The notes below the pieces were generated by a model. It did no database searches. It was not told the DNA's origin and saw nothing but the letters and a program-made list of their open reading frames with translations. A stretch of DNA of 64,000 nt, taken from NCBI GenBank assembly GCA_001661245.1, contig KV454011.1, positions 1,452,724 through 1,516,723 of the forward strand, in the 5' to 3' direction. The translations under genes were made by a program, and so were the position numbers. Position 1 is the first letter of the stretch. Every line of letters begins with the position of its first letter. The stretch comes from Pachysolen tannophilus NRRL Y-2460 (taxonomy: Eukaryota; Ascomycota; Pichiomycetes; Alaninales; Pachysolenaceae). Shown piece by piece: positions 20,928 through 29,549 of this stretch.

Positions 20928-21793
20928 TTCTAATAAACTTCTTGAATGATATTAATATTTTTATTATTATTATTATTATTATTATTAACTACTATTTAAA
21001 AGCAAAAACCAAAAAACAATACTAATAATAAATCTTTTTAATATAAGTTCATTCAATTTTTGAACCTTCTTCTTTTTCTTTTTTTTTTTTTCAAGTTTTT
21101 TAAAAACTAATATTTTTTTTTAATTTATATTTTTACCAATAAAATATTAATACTTTTCTTATGGGTTTTAACCTATTTTTCTTTCTTCTTCCTCTCTATT
21201 TGTATATATTTTTTTTGAATTTTTTAACGCATTTTTCACCACACATAATAAATTTTTTTTTTCTTTGTAAAATCGAATCGACAAAATTTTATTGGTTAAA
21301 ACCAGAATGACAGAACATGTAAGAAAATGCCGGCGGCAGCACGGGTCATTTAAATCGGTAAGTGTCCCCATTCTGCTGTTTTAGTGTTTATGTGCACTAC
21401 TAGAAAAAAAATTTTTTTTTTTAAAAAAAAAAAAATAATAATTAAAGTAGTGCATTAATGATACAATATTCTAGATTCAAATAATTAGCTACTATACGTA
21501 CTACCTAGTTTAAATTTTTTTTGTTTGTGGTGTACATACACGACTAAAGTTTTTTTTTTACAACGGGGGCGGTATATGGGATTCTAGAAAAACTAAAAAA
21601 AAAAAAAAGTTTCCTGTTTTGGCACTTTGAGTTTTGCCAACACGACTTTGTGTGAGATGAAAAATTTCAAATTTTTCAACTGTTTATAAAAATAATAATA
21701 AAAATAGTAGTAAGAGAAGACGCGTCTTTGTTATTTTTTTATTATTTTTTGTTATTTTTTTTTGTACTATAGTGATGTACTGATTGTTCAAGA
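20928..21793. promoter_or_regulatory. Divergent promoter region CYT1 / CDC21
   Basis: 866 bp. On the CYT1 side there are two CCAAT boxes (21136-21140 forward; 21291-21295 as ATTGG), 209 and 364 bp from its ATG. A GC patch, GCCGGCGGCAGCACGGG, lies at about 21330. On the CDC21 side there is an MCB element (21720-21725). The rest is AT-rich homopolymer sequence. Confidence 0.5.
21720..21725. promoter_or_regulatory. MCB element (MluI cell-cycle box) before CDC21
   Basis: ACGCGT, 69 bp before the CDC21 ATG. MCB sites bound by MBF drive G1/S expression of thymidylate synthase in budding yeasts, so motif and gene agree. Confidence 0.7.
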
Positions 21794-22687
21794 ATGACAG
21801 GAATAAATGCTGAAGAACAAGGATACTTGGACCTTTGTCTGAAGATTGTGGAACATGGCGAGTTTAGACCAGATAGAACTGGTACTGGAACAAAATCTCT
21901 TTTTGCACCTCCTCAACTTCGATTTGATTTAAGAAATAATCAATTTCCCTTATTAACTACTAAAAAAGTTTTTTCTAAAGGAATTATTCATGAATTATTA
22001 TGGTTTGTTGAAGGTTCTACTGATGGTAATAAGTTATCGGAAAAGGGGGTAAGGATATGGGAAGGTAATGGTTCAAGAAAATATCTTGATTCTTTAGGTT
22101 TAACTGATCGTGAAGAAAATGATTTAGGTCCTGTTTATGGATTTCAATGGAGACATTTTGGTGCAGAATATAAAGATTGTCATAATGATTATCTGGGACA
22201 AGGTTATGATCAATTAGCAGAAATTATTCATAAATTGAAAACAAATCCTTATGATAGAAGAATTATATTATCAGCTTGGAATCCTCCAGATTTTAAAAAA
22301 ATGGCATTACCACCTTGTCATGTATTTTGTCAATTTTATGTTAGTTTCCCAAATGATAAAAATTTAAAACCTGAATTATCATGTTTATTATATCAAAGAT
22401 CTTGTGATATGGGACTTGGTGTTCCTTTTAATATTGCATCATATGCATTACTTACAAAAATGATTGCTCAAGTTGTAGGTATGGAATGTGGTGATTTAAT
22501 ACATACAATGGGTGATGCTCATGTTTATTTAGATCATATTGAAGCTTTACAACAACAATGTAATAGAATTCCAAGAAAATTCCCAAAATTGATCTTGAAA
22601 AGAAATGTAACCGATATTGATGATTTCAAATTTGAAGATTTTGAAATCGTTGATTATAATCCATACCCTACTATAAAGATGAAATAA
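21794..22687 (+). CDS. CDC21: Thymidylate synthase, C-terminus cut by an inversion breakpoint
   Basis: Makes dTMP from dUMP and methylene-tetrahydrofolate for DNA replication. Family motifs are complete: [15 protein letters not shown], the active-site cysteine in [32 protein letters not shown] and [14 protein letters not shown]. The protein ends PTIKMK at residue 297. Thymidylate synthases normally continue three residues to a conserved C-terminal Val (M-A/S-V) that closes over the active site. The missing end (ATGAGTGTTTGA = Met-Ser-Val-stop) lies on the minus strand at 23759-23748, at the far end of the inverted block described in the findings. Two CTG codons occur; one (Y-CTG-GQG) is where relatives have Ser or Thr. 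As written, the enzyme may be impaired. Confidence 0.95.
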   Translation: MTGINAEEQGYLDLCLKIVEHGEFRPDRTGTGTKSLFAPPQLRFDLRNNQFPLLTTKKVFSKGIIHELLWFVEGSTDGNKLSEKGVRIWEGNGSRKYLDSLGLTDREENDLGPVYGFQWRHFGAEYKDCHNDYLGQGYDQLAEIIHKLKTNPYDRRIILSAWNPPDFKKMALPPCHVFCQFYVSFPNDKNLKPELSCLLYQRSCDMGLGVPFNIASYALLTKMIAQVVGMECGDLIHTMGDAHVYLDHIEALQQQCNRIPRKFPKLILKRNVTDIDDFKFEDFEIVDYNPYPTIKMK

Positions 22688-23759
22688 TAATGAAGCAACG
22701 TCTACAACCAGCTCTATGTCAATATTACCAAAACATTCAAATTCAAAGCCTACTTTGAAATCATTACCAAACTCTGTAGATATAATGCCATCGACAACAG
22801 CGACAACGACGACAGCGACAACGTCAGCAGCAGCAGCAGCAGAAACAACAACGACAACGACAATGACAGCAGAGCCTCAGAGGCCAGTTCGCTCAAGATC
22901 AAGGATTAATTATAAATTACCGTCGTTAAGGAAAAAATTAAGAAGACCCGATGATAAACTTGTTGATGCTGTGTACTATGTTGAGCAAGACGATTTAAGA
23001 ATAGTTGATGATATTGAGGAACCAAGGAATAAAAGGAAAAGAAGAGATAGTGGAAGATTCATCAAGATTAGCAATGATTTCCTTTTAGATGGCGAGCCTC
23101 AGATTAAAGAAGAAGATGTTCATAATGGTGATATAAATAGTGATTGTAACAAGTTAAGTTTACCGGTATCACAAGTAGCTGTATCACAAGAAACTATATT
23201 ACAAGAAGCAAAATCACAGTTTCCGGATAAAACCGCCATTGATATACCTCAAAAGCAAACTAGAATTCCGTTAGGTGATATTTCAAACACAAGTAATAAT
23301 AATAGCAATATCAGTGGCAATATCAGTGGTAATTCCAGTCATCAAGATAGTAATGACTCTTCAATTGTGAAACAAGAAGATCTGAAGATAATACATAAGA
23401 AATCTAGTCTTTCAGAAGGAATGTCAGCTTTTGATTTCATGGAAGATGAACAAGAAGATTTATTAAAATGTAATAGGCGTAAAACCATTTTCAGTAATAA
23501 TAGCAATAGTATTAGTAGTAATGATGAAGGGAATAAAGTACCTATAACAATGAATGATGATGAGAGGAAAAAGGTTAATAAAAAGATGAGAAGCAGTAAT
23601 ATTCAAAAGAAGAAGAATAATAATAATAAGAGGAGGTATAGTAATGTATATTAGGGCAATAACAAAAAATTTTTTTTTTTTTAAAAAATAAGAAAACCTT
23701 TTAAAATTTAAAGAAATAAAATAATTATTTATTTTTTAGTTTTCTTTTCAAACACTCAT
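22685..23759. other. Inferred inverted block spanning the CDC21 tail and SGO1 3' half
   Basis: Reversing exactly this 1,075-bp block joins ...ATG AAA to ATG AGT GTT TGA (CDC21 ending KMSV). It also joins ...CAA GAT CAT AA to T AAT AAT GAA GCA (SGO1 halves in one frame). No repeats of more than a few bases flank the ends, so the joints look blunt or microhomology-mediated. Confidence 0.85.
22716..23654 (+). CDS. SGO1: Shugoshin, C-terminal half (separated from its N-terminal half)
   Basis: Carries the shugoshin C-terminal basic motif at residues about 59-85 (RSRSRINYKLPSLRKKLRRP), which binds phosphorylated H2A at centromeres. A destruction box, RIPLGDISN (183-191, RxxLxxIxN), is as expected for an APC/C substrate. 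The rest is low-complexity Thr/Ala/Ser/Asn. It lacks the coiled coil that begins every shugoshin. The frame is open upstream of the ATG to 22685 ([10 protein letters not shown]), and the ATG is only 28 bp after the CDC21 stop, leaving no room for a promoter of its own. It is best read as the displaced 3' half of the gene whose 5' half is at 23756-24466. Confidence 0.85.
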   Translation: MSILPKHSNSKPTLKSLPNSVDIMPSTTATTTTATTSAAAAAETTTTTTMTAEPQRPVRSRSRINYKLPSLRKKLRRPDDKLVDAVYYVEQDDLRIVDDIEEPRNKRKRRDSGRFIKISNDFLLDGEPQIKEEDVHNGDINSDCNKLSLPVSQVAVSQETILQEAKSQFPDKTAIDIPQKQTRIPLGDISNTSNNNSNISGNISGNSSHQDSNDSSIVKQEDLKIIHKKSSLSEGMSAFDFMEDEQEDLLKCNRRKTIFSNNSNSISSNDEGNKVPITMNDDERKKVNKKMRSSNIQKKKNNNNKRRYSNVY

Positions 23760-24466
23760 TTATGATCTTGAAATACTTTGAAATTTGATTTTTTTTCTTT
23801 CCTTCCAGGTTTATTAGATAATTGTATCAGAGTTTTCTGTTTTTCAAAATTTTCCTTCATCCTCAAAAAATCTTGTTCATCCTTATCAAATTCATCTTCA
23901 TCAAGTTCAGGTATCGAAAGTTCAGTAATTGTGTGTTGTTGACTACGATTTCCAATACCATTGCTCATATCTGCCTCTGATTTTATTGGTTCTTCTTGTT
24001 GCTGTTGTTGAACATCATCAAGAACTGGTTCCTCACCTTGCGGTATCACCATTGACTCTCGTCTCCTTGTTTTTCGCCTTGCATTTACCAATGGCAAATC
24101 AGGACTCACATTGTCATCATTAGAGGTCTTTATACTGATATTAGACAATGGCTCAATATTATTTTCAACTCTAATATCATCTATCTTGTCGAAAATCTCA
24201 CCAAATTTTAAAACACATTCCTTCTCTAATTCATCTAGCACTGAATTCAAATTATGAGTTCCAGTAACCTTGTCATTTTTCAATTTAATATAATCTTTAA
24301 ATAACTGATTAAGCTTGGTTTCCAAGAAGGCAATCTTCGATAACAATGAAGAATTCACCTTAGCTAAACTTCTATTTTGGCCAATATATTTTGACCTTAT
24401 AATTTCCAATTGCTGATGAGTTATATTATTCAACTTTGAAGCACCGCCTTGATTACTATTGAACAT
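23756..24466 (-). CDS. SGO1: Shugoshin, N-terminal half (coiled coil), truncated
   Basis: Centromeric protector that recruits PP2A-B56 and senses tension. 236 residues from ATG 24466; the longer open frame upstream is hydrophobic, AT-driven sequence. The shugoshin N-terminal coiled-coil pattern is at about residues 18-62 (EIIRSKYIGQNRSLAKVNSS, LLSKIAFLETKLNQLFKDYI). A charged middle follows, with a basic patch (RRKTRRRESMV) and Gln-rich segments. It stops at NFKVFQDHK without the C-terminal SGO motif. That motif lies on the opposite strand 100 bp away. Halves plus joint would total about 558 residues, close to the 590 of S. cerevisiae Sgo1. It shares a 192-bp promoter with DAD2, another kinetochore gene. 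Confidence 0.82.
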   Translation of the reverse strand: MFNSNQGGASKLNNITHQQLEIIRSKYIGQNRSLAKVNSSLLSKIAFLETKLNQLFKDYIKLKNDKVTGTHNLNSVLDELEKECVLKFGEIFDKIDDIRVENNIEPLSNISIKTSNDDNVSPDLPLVNARRKTRRRESMVIPQGEEPVLDDVQQQQQEEPIKSEADMSNGIGNRSQQHTITELSIPELDEDEFDKDEQDFLRMKENFEKQKTLIQLSNKPGRKEKKSNFKVFQDHK

Positions 24467-24559
24467 CCTACTGTCGGTGACATATATATATATATATATA
24501 TATATAAATATATAATCTCTTTCTAGTGTCTTTGTATAAAATTGTATATATTTTATCTT

Positions 24560-24584
24560 GTAAACAAAAAAGGTAAACACGAAA
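24560..24584 (+). promoter_or_regulatory. Forkhead and SCB-like sites in the SGO1/DAD2 promoter
   Basis: GTAAACAA (24560-24567) and GTAAACA (24573-24579) match the forkhead consensus RTAAAYA. The second overlaps CACGAAA (24578-24584), an SBF-type SCB. The sites sit in the 192-bp interval between two divergent kinetochore genes. Confidence 0.45.
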
Positions 24585-24658
24585 AAAAAAAATAGACCAA
24601 AAGTTATTATCAAAATAATTAAAAAGAACTCAGTGATTTGGGGAGTTTTTGACGAGAT

Positions 24659-25156
24659 ATGGAAACAACAGCTGGTCTTAATAATGGTGGGAAATCACCT
24701 CATTTAGATGGAAAATCTCCTTCTGTTGGTCTGAGTTCAAATAGACTTCAGCAGAAAATTTTAGAAAAACAAAAAGAGTTGAAATCACTTCAAGTAATAA
24801 ACAATCTCATCAATAGATTATTGTTAAATTTTGAAAGACTTTCTGGAGATTTGTCGAAGTTATCGTCTGGGACGGATGCTATTGCGATGATAATGTCTAA
24901 CTGGAGTGAGATATTGAAGATTATCAAGTTAAGTAATTTGAATTTACTGTTACAAACACAGCGGCTGCTGGGAGAATCGTTGTCTAATACTACATTAGAT
25001 TTTGAAAAATTTGAAAATGATAAAGATCCAGATGATATGCCATTGCCTGAGACTTTAGTGAGACTTAGGTTGAATAAAGATGTGGAGAATAACAAGGAGG
25101 AAGAAGAGGAAGATACAGGATTGGATAAACATGAAGATGGGGTTATGGAAGATTAA
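24659..25156 (+). CDS. DAD2: DASH/Dam1 complex subunit Dad2
   Basis: Subunit of the microtubule-binding ring that links kinetochores to spindle microtubules. The Dad2 domain lies at about residues 28-110: LQQKILEKQKELKSLQ, LINRLLLNFERLSGDLSKLS, GTDAIAMIMSNWSEILKIIK. The last two match the family's typical GTEAVAxVLSNW block. At 165 residues it is somewhat longer than usual, owing to a Gly/Ser-rich N-terminus and an acidic tail (NNKEEEEEDTGLDKHED). It is convergent with NUP133, 174 bp apart. An ACGCGT just 3' of it (25181) is not in promoter position. Confidence 0.88.
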   Translation: METTAGLNNGGKSPHLDGKSPSVGLSSNRLQQKILEKQKELKSLQVINNLINRLLLNFERLSGDLSKLSSGTDAIAMIMSNWSEILKIIKLSNLNLLLQTQRLLGESLSNTTLDFEKFENDKDPDDMPLPETLVRLRLNKDVENNKEEEEEDTGLDKHEDGVMED

Positions 25157-25330
25157 AGTAAATTCAAGGAAATAAATAACACGCGTTTTGTTTCATGTTA
25201 GAGATGATTATAGTTTATAAACTGTTTAGTGGGGATTAGTTTTAATTAGTTATTTAATATTTCATGTTTTTATGGAAAAATTAAAATTATTTAAATTTCT
25301 AAAATTTATTAAATTTTATGCTCTAAAGTA

Positions 25331-28300
25331 TTAACCTTCGGTCATTTGTATGTCCTGATAATCAGAGATATCATTGTTATAAAAAGTAGATACTAATTTA
25401 ATGTAATCTCTTAACCCATGCCTGGTAAAATTCTCTTTTAAAATTTCAGTTTCAACTAGGATATCTTGATAGATTTTTTTTAACAAATCCGAATCATCAA
25501 GTTGTAACCATCGTTTCAATTCTGAAATGCTAACTTGAGATATATTTTCAAATTCTGAAAAAGTACTAAATACTATCGTATTTTCTGCACTTTCTCTTAA
25601 AATTTCTCTAACATTTTTAAATAAAACTGTGTTCTTGATTAATTCTAAATTAGAATCATCATTTTTCCCAGTATCATTAACTTGTTTAATTTCAGAATTT
25701 ATCTTTTTCCAATCATCAACAATAAATAATCTTCTAAAAAAAAGCTTGTATTCAAAATTATCTGAATCTGCTATTTTCAAAATATTAAAACCTTTAGCAA
25801 AATTTAACTCTAAAGAGGAATTCAATGTTAAATCTATCATTGTTAACAAATCAATCAATTCATATTTAGTTAAAATTTTGTTGGATAAAAACTTGGAAAC
25901 CTCTTTTTTGAAAAAATTCTCCTTAAAATTAGTTGCTGGGTTTTTTCCAAAATAATCATTCTTAGTCAAATTATTCATGACATTAGATTCCTGTTTATTA
26001 ATATCATTATCGTCAATCAAAAATTGTAATATGTTTTCATAGAGTTCTTTCTGATATGATATTATTTTCAAATCAAGACTGATTTCCTTTATTAAATTGT
26101 CCAAATATTGTTTATCCCTAAATTCTGTTCTGATGGACAATAAAGATAATTTAGCAGTACTTAACTGCAATGATCTATTAGTTATATATTTCTCTTCTTT
26201 GCAGTCAATTAATGTTAAACCTGCTTTTTCAAACTTTTCATCCAATAAATATTTAATCCAAGAAATATTAGCATACTGTCTATTCTCTTTGAAAAATTGA
26301 TCAAGATAAGTCGCATATTTGGAAAACCTGAAAAATAGTATTTTAAAATCTTTATTTTTAATCAAGTATTTATAAAAACAGGAAGCAAATCTGTATTTGA
26401 ATTTTTCAAAATATAGATTGAATGTATTTTCAATGAACAGTGTTTCTTCTTTTAAAAGATCCTTACTGTCCGGTTCAGTTTTAAATCTAATTCTGTTATG
26501 ATCCAAAATTTCAGTTATAGTGAGCATATCTTCGAAATTTTCAGCCATTCTTAAAATCAATTCCTTCCGATCAAATAGTATTAAAATATCCAACCATTTA
26601 GATTTAGTCTCCTCATATTCGGTAGTTAATTCTAATAATAATTGACTTTTAGTTTTTTCAGTTTTTGATAAATATGAAATAGAATCATTAAAAATGTAAA
26701 ACAAAAATTCAGCTATTCCTAATAAGTCTGAACCAATCTTAAACAAGAAATCATCTTTAAAAGATTTTTGTAGTAATAATTCATAGTAATTTTTGTAAAA
26801 TAATTTGAAAATTTCGTTCACTTTGAATAATAAAAGAGAGCTTTCTACTGAAAATGGTTTAACCAATAATGTTGTCTCATCATAATTCCATAAATCCAAA
26901 TTTTGAGCATTATACCTTAAAGTTTTCTCAATATCAATATAACCATTGACAAAAGTTAGGTTCAAAATGTTCAGAATTTTAGAAGCATCAATATTTTCAA
27001 CTCTTGGGCCAATATCTTCTAAAAAATTTGTAATAAACAGAGAAATTAATTCATCGATTTTGTCTAACTTGTTGAAATAGAAAAAACTGATCATATTTTT
27101 TTCCTTAACTTCTTCATCATTAACTATATCTTTAATTGATTTGATTAAAATTGTATTATATCTTCCAGGAAGGCTAGAATTAAAACTGGAGTAAAATTCT
27201 TTTGCGATCTTCAATTTTTCATATTTTTTCAAGATAAAAATTTTTAAATCATTTGAAATCAGGGAAATAAAATTTTCAACAATATAATTAATTAATTTTT
27301 CATAAGTCAAATTAATTTGAATTAAAAAATCATCCACAGATGGATAATTTTTATAAGAATCTTTGAAATTTTTGTTAAAAACCAAGTCATTAATCACGTT
27401 TAATATTGCATTTTCCACATCTTTTGTAAGATACTGATATTTTGGGAATTTGAAAAAAACTGGATTATCTAATGACCCATCAGTGTGATTATAAATAGCC
27501 TGCTCAATATATGATTTAATATACATCATTGGTCTTTGTTGTAATTTCAAATTATATTCATAATCGGACATTTCAGTAGGTTCTGTATCATTTTCATCTG
27601 GTATTCTTTCAATTTTCAAGATTCCAGAACGTGAAGTAACTAACATTAAACCATTCTCAATACTTTGGCTATGATCATAACCAACAACTGATACACCACG
27701 TTTCAAAGTTATAGCATCTTCCCATCTTGGTTTATAATTCAGATTACTCATATCAATTGGTTTAAGTGAAGTCATAACTTCAATCATTATGACTGAACTT
27801 TCTAAAACGATATAACAAAAATTGAAAGGTTTAGGTAAAACTAGTTTTGGTCTATCTAATTTAGTTGCAATATAACATGTTGATTTATATGTTGAATAAA
27901 GTGTGACACTCTTTGTTGATTCGTTAATTTCCACTGAGTATAATACTAAATATTTTTCATCATCATTATCATCATCATCTTCATCTTTGTTAAAGCTGAT
28001 CAATACCAAGTAAACATTTTTAAGTGGTAATGGAATCATATCTAATACTTTGAAAGAACGGAAAACATTAGGATAAAGTGGTTCTATAAATGAAGCCAAT
28101 GTTTCTTTTAAATTTTTTTGGAAAAGTTCAACAACTTTATTATTACTTTTAATTTCAAATAAATGAAAATTTCCATCTGAATCCTGTATAGCAAGTCTAT
28201 TCTCCTTTTTCTTAATAGATACTATTCTACTACTATTAATTATATAATCACTCAAGTCATAATCTAATTTCATACCTCCTTTGAAAATGGATCCGAACAA

Positions 28301-29071
28301 TTTCATCGACCCCCAGATACCACTCATGATATCAATTTTATTCAATTTTGGTTTACCAAGATTATCTCTTAAATTGATTAATGAAACTTTTTTAAAATTA
28401 GTCGTTATGAAAATACTATCCATATCTTTAACGTATTCACATTCCGTCACAAATTCATTTTTATTTAAATTCAAATTCATATCTAAAATTTTATAATTTA
28501 AAACTTTCAATGCAGGAGCATTATTAATAGATTCATAATATTTTAAACTACCAGTATAAGAATCAATTATTACCAACCCTGGATCATCAAGTTCTTCATC
28601 CGTGACATCATTATTATTATCAACCAATAAGGCAAACGGCTTCAACAGATATGGATTAAGCGCATACGAAAACGCCATTGCAATACCATGCTCTTTAAAA
28701 TGGTAAATATAAATCGAAGAATTATCAATTAAAATTGAATAATTCTTATATATTGAAGAACCATATTGTAAAATATGCAGCTCAATATCATTAGCTATCA
28801 CTGATGGCAAATCAGGTAATTTCAAAACCTTATACTTATCAGTCCGAGTCAACTCAACAAAAGAGTCACCGCTACTAGATGTTGGTGAAACTGCTGTTGT
28901 TGTTGTTGCCGTTGCCGTTGCCGCTGTTTCTGTTGCTGTTATGGTTTTAAACTCTTGCAGCTCATTATTCTTATTGTTATTCTTATTATTATTATTAGCA
29001 TCGGATTCATCATTACGATAAGCCAGCTTACTATTATTTTTCAATTTCCTCGCTGTAAATAAAGTAGACAT
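25331..29071 (-). CDS. NUP133: Nucleoporin Nup133
   Basis: Scaffold nucleoporin of the Y-shaped (Nup84) complex. 1,246 residues from ATG 29071 (MSTLFTARKLKNN); the frame opens two codons earlier at a TTG. After an Asn- and Thr/Ala-rich N-terminus comes a beta-propeller (about 85-500; YKVLKLPDLPSVI, GLVIIDSYTGSLKYY), then a long alpha-helical domain. The segment ISWIKYLLDEKFEKAGLTL followed by TNRSLQLSTAKLSLLSI matches the Nup133 C-domain pattern (LSWLHxIxxxxxxKAxxTL...LSLSKLAAL). Sequence conservation is low overall, as usual for this family, so the call rests on architecture and that block. Confidence 0.78.
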   Translation of the reverse strand: MSTLFTARKLKNNSKLAYRNDESDANNNNKNNNKNNELQEFKTITATETAATATATTTTAVSPTSSSGDSFVELTRTDKYKVLKLPDLPSVIANDIELHILQYGSSIYKNYSILIDNSSIYIYHFKEHGIAMAFSYALNPYLLKPFALLVDNNNDVTDEELDDPGLVIIDSYTGSLKYYESINNAPALKVLNYKILDMNLNLNKNEFVTECEYVKDMDSIFITTNFKKVSLINLRDNLGKPKLNKIDIMSGIWGSMKLFGSIFKGGMKLDYDLSDYIINSSRIVSIKKKENRLAIQDSDGNFHLFEIKSNNKVVELFQKNLKETLASFIEPLYPNVFRSFKVLDMIPLPLKNVYLVLISFNKDEDDDDNDDEKYLVLYSVEINESTKSVTLYSTYKSTCYIATKLDRPKLVLPKPFNFCYIVLESSVIMIEVMTSLKPIDMSNLNYKPRWEDAITLKRGVSVVGYDHSQSIENGLMLVTSRSGILKIERIPDENDTEPTEMSDYEYNLKLQQRPMMYIKSYIEQAIYNHTDGSLDNPVFFKFPKYQYLTKDVENAILNVINDLVFNKNFKDSYKNYPSVDDFLIQINLTYEKLINYIVENFISLISNDLKIFILKKYEKLKIAKEFYSSFNSSLPGRYNTILIKSIKDIVNDEEVKEKNMISFFYFNKLDKIDELISLFITNFLEDIGPRVENIDASKILNILNLTFVNGYIDIEKTLRYNAQNLDLWNYDETTLLVKPFSVESSLLLFKVNEIFKLFYKNYYELLLQKSFKDDFLFKIGSDLLGIAEFLFYIFNDSISYLSKTEKTKSQLLLELTTEYEETKSKWLDILILFDRKELILRMAENFEDMLTITEILDHNRIRFKTEPDSKDLLKEETLFIENTFNLYFEKFKYRFASCFYKYLIKNKDFKILFFRFSKYATYLDQFFKENRQYANISWIKYLLDEKFEKAGLTLIDCKEEKYITNRSLQLSTAKLSLLSIRTEFRDKQYLDNLIKEISLDLKIISYQKELYENILQFLIDDNDINKQESNVMNNLTKNDYFGKNPATNFKENFFKKEVSKFLSNKILTKYELIDLLTMIDLTLNSSLELNFAKGFNILKIADSDNFEYKLFFRRLFIVDDWKKINSEIKQVNDTGKNDDSNLELIKNTVLFKNVREILRESAENTIVFSTFSEFENISQVSISELKRWLQLDDSDLLKKIYQDILVETEILKENFTRHGLRDYIKLVSTFYNNDISDYQDIQMTEG

Positions 29072-29251
29072 TCTCAACCAACAACACTCTCCAGATCAAA
29101 TCAATTAACCGTTGACAACAACAATTACAAGAGAAAGAGTACCACCACTATTATTGTTTCAGCTTCTTGTTTACTATTCAAAACACCGTTTCCCAATATA
29201 TATTTGTTAGAAAAAAAATAGAAAAAAAAAAAAAAAAAAAAATTTAATTCA

Positions 29252-29385
29252 GCGCACGCACTTTGCTACGCATTTGAAATCACAAGATGCGCAAAAAGTT
29301 ATAAATGCGCGCACTTTTAAACAGTGCACTCTTGCTGTTTTGTGTGCACCTTTGCAGCGCATCTAGATAAGCCAAGTGCGCACGG
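29252..29385. promoter_or_regulatory. Cluster of GCGCA/TGCGC motifs between NUP133 and RPF2
   Basis: At least six CpG-containing motifs lie within 135 bp of otherwise AT-rich DNA: AGCGCACGCAC (29251), palindrome TGCGCA (29288-29293), ATGCGCGCAC (about 29304-29313), GTGCAC (about 29323), CAGCGCATC (about 29355) and palindrome GTGCGCAC (29376-29383). Factor unknown. Confidence 0.5.
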
Positions 29386-29427
29386 ATGAGATGAAAAAAA
29401 AAAATTTTTTCTTTTGAAAAATTTTTT
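29385..29427 (+). promoter_or_regulatory. PAC and RRPE elements upstream of RPF2
   Basis: GATGAGATGA (29385-29394) matches PAC and TGAAAAATTTTTT (29415-29427) matches RRPE, in the usual order and spacing for ribosome-biogenesis genes. RPF2 starts 123 bp downstream. Confidence 0.65.
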
Positions 29428-29549
29428 AAAGCCTGTGTGAAAAAAAAAGAAGAAGAAGAAGAAGAAGAATAAAAGTTAAGTTGTTTAACATTAACATTTG
29501 GTATATTCATATATTGGTATATTGATATAGGTTACAGGGGTGGTTCATT

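Noticed and set aside
24479-24508. AT microsatellite between SGO1 and DAD2 as part of an SGO1 N-terminal extension
   Set aside because: Encodes only a Tyr/Ile repeat upstream of a good ATG at 24466; treated as promoter sequence.
25181-25186. ACGCGT downstream of DAD2
   Set aside because: Lies between two convergent 3' ends, so it is not in promoter position.
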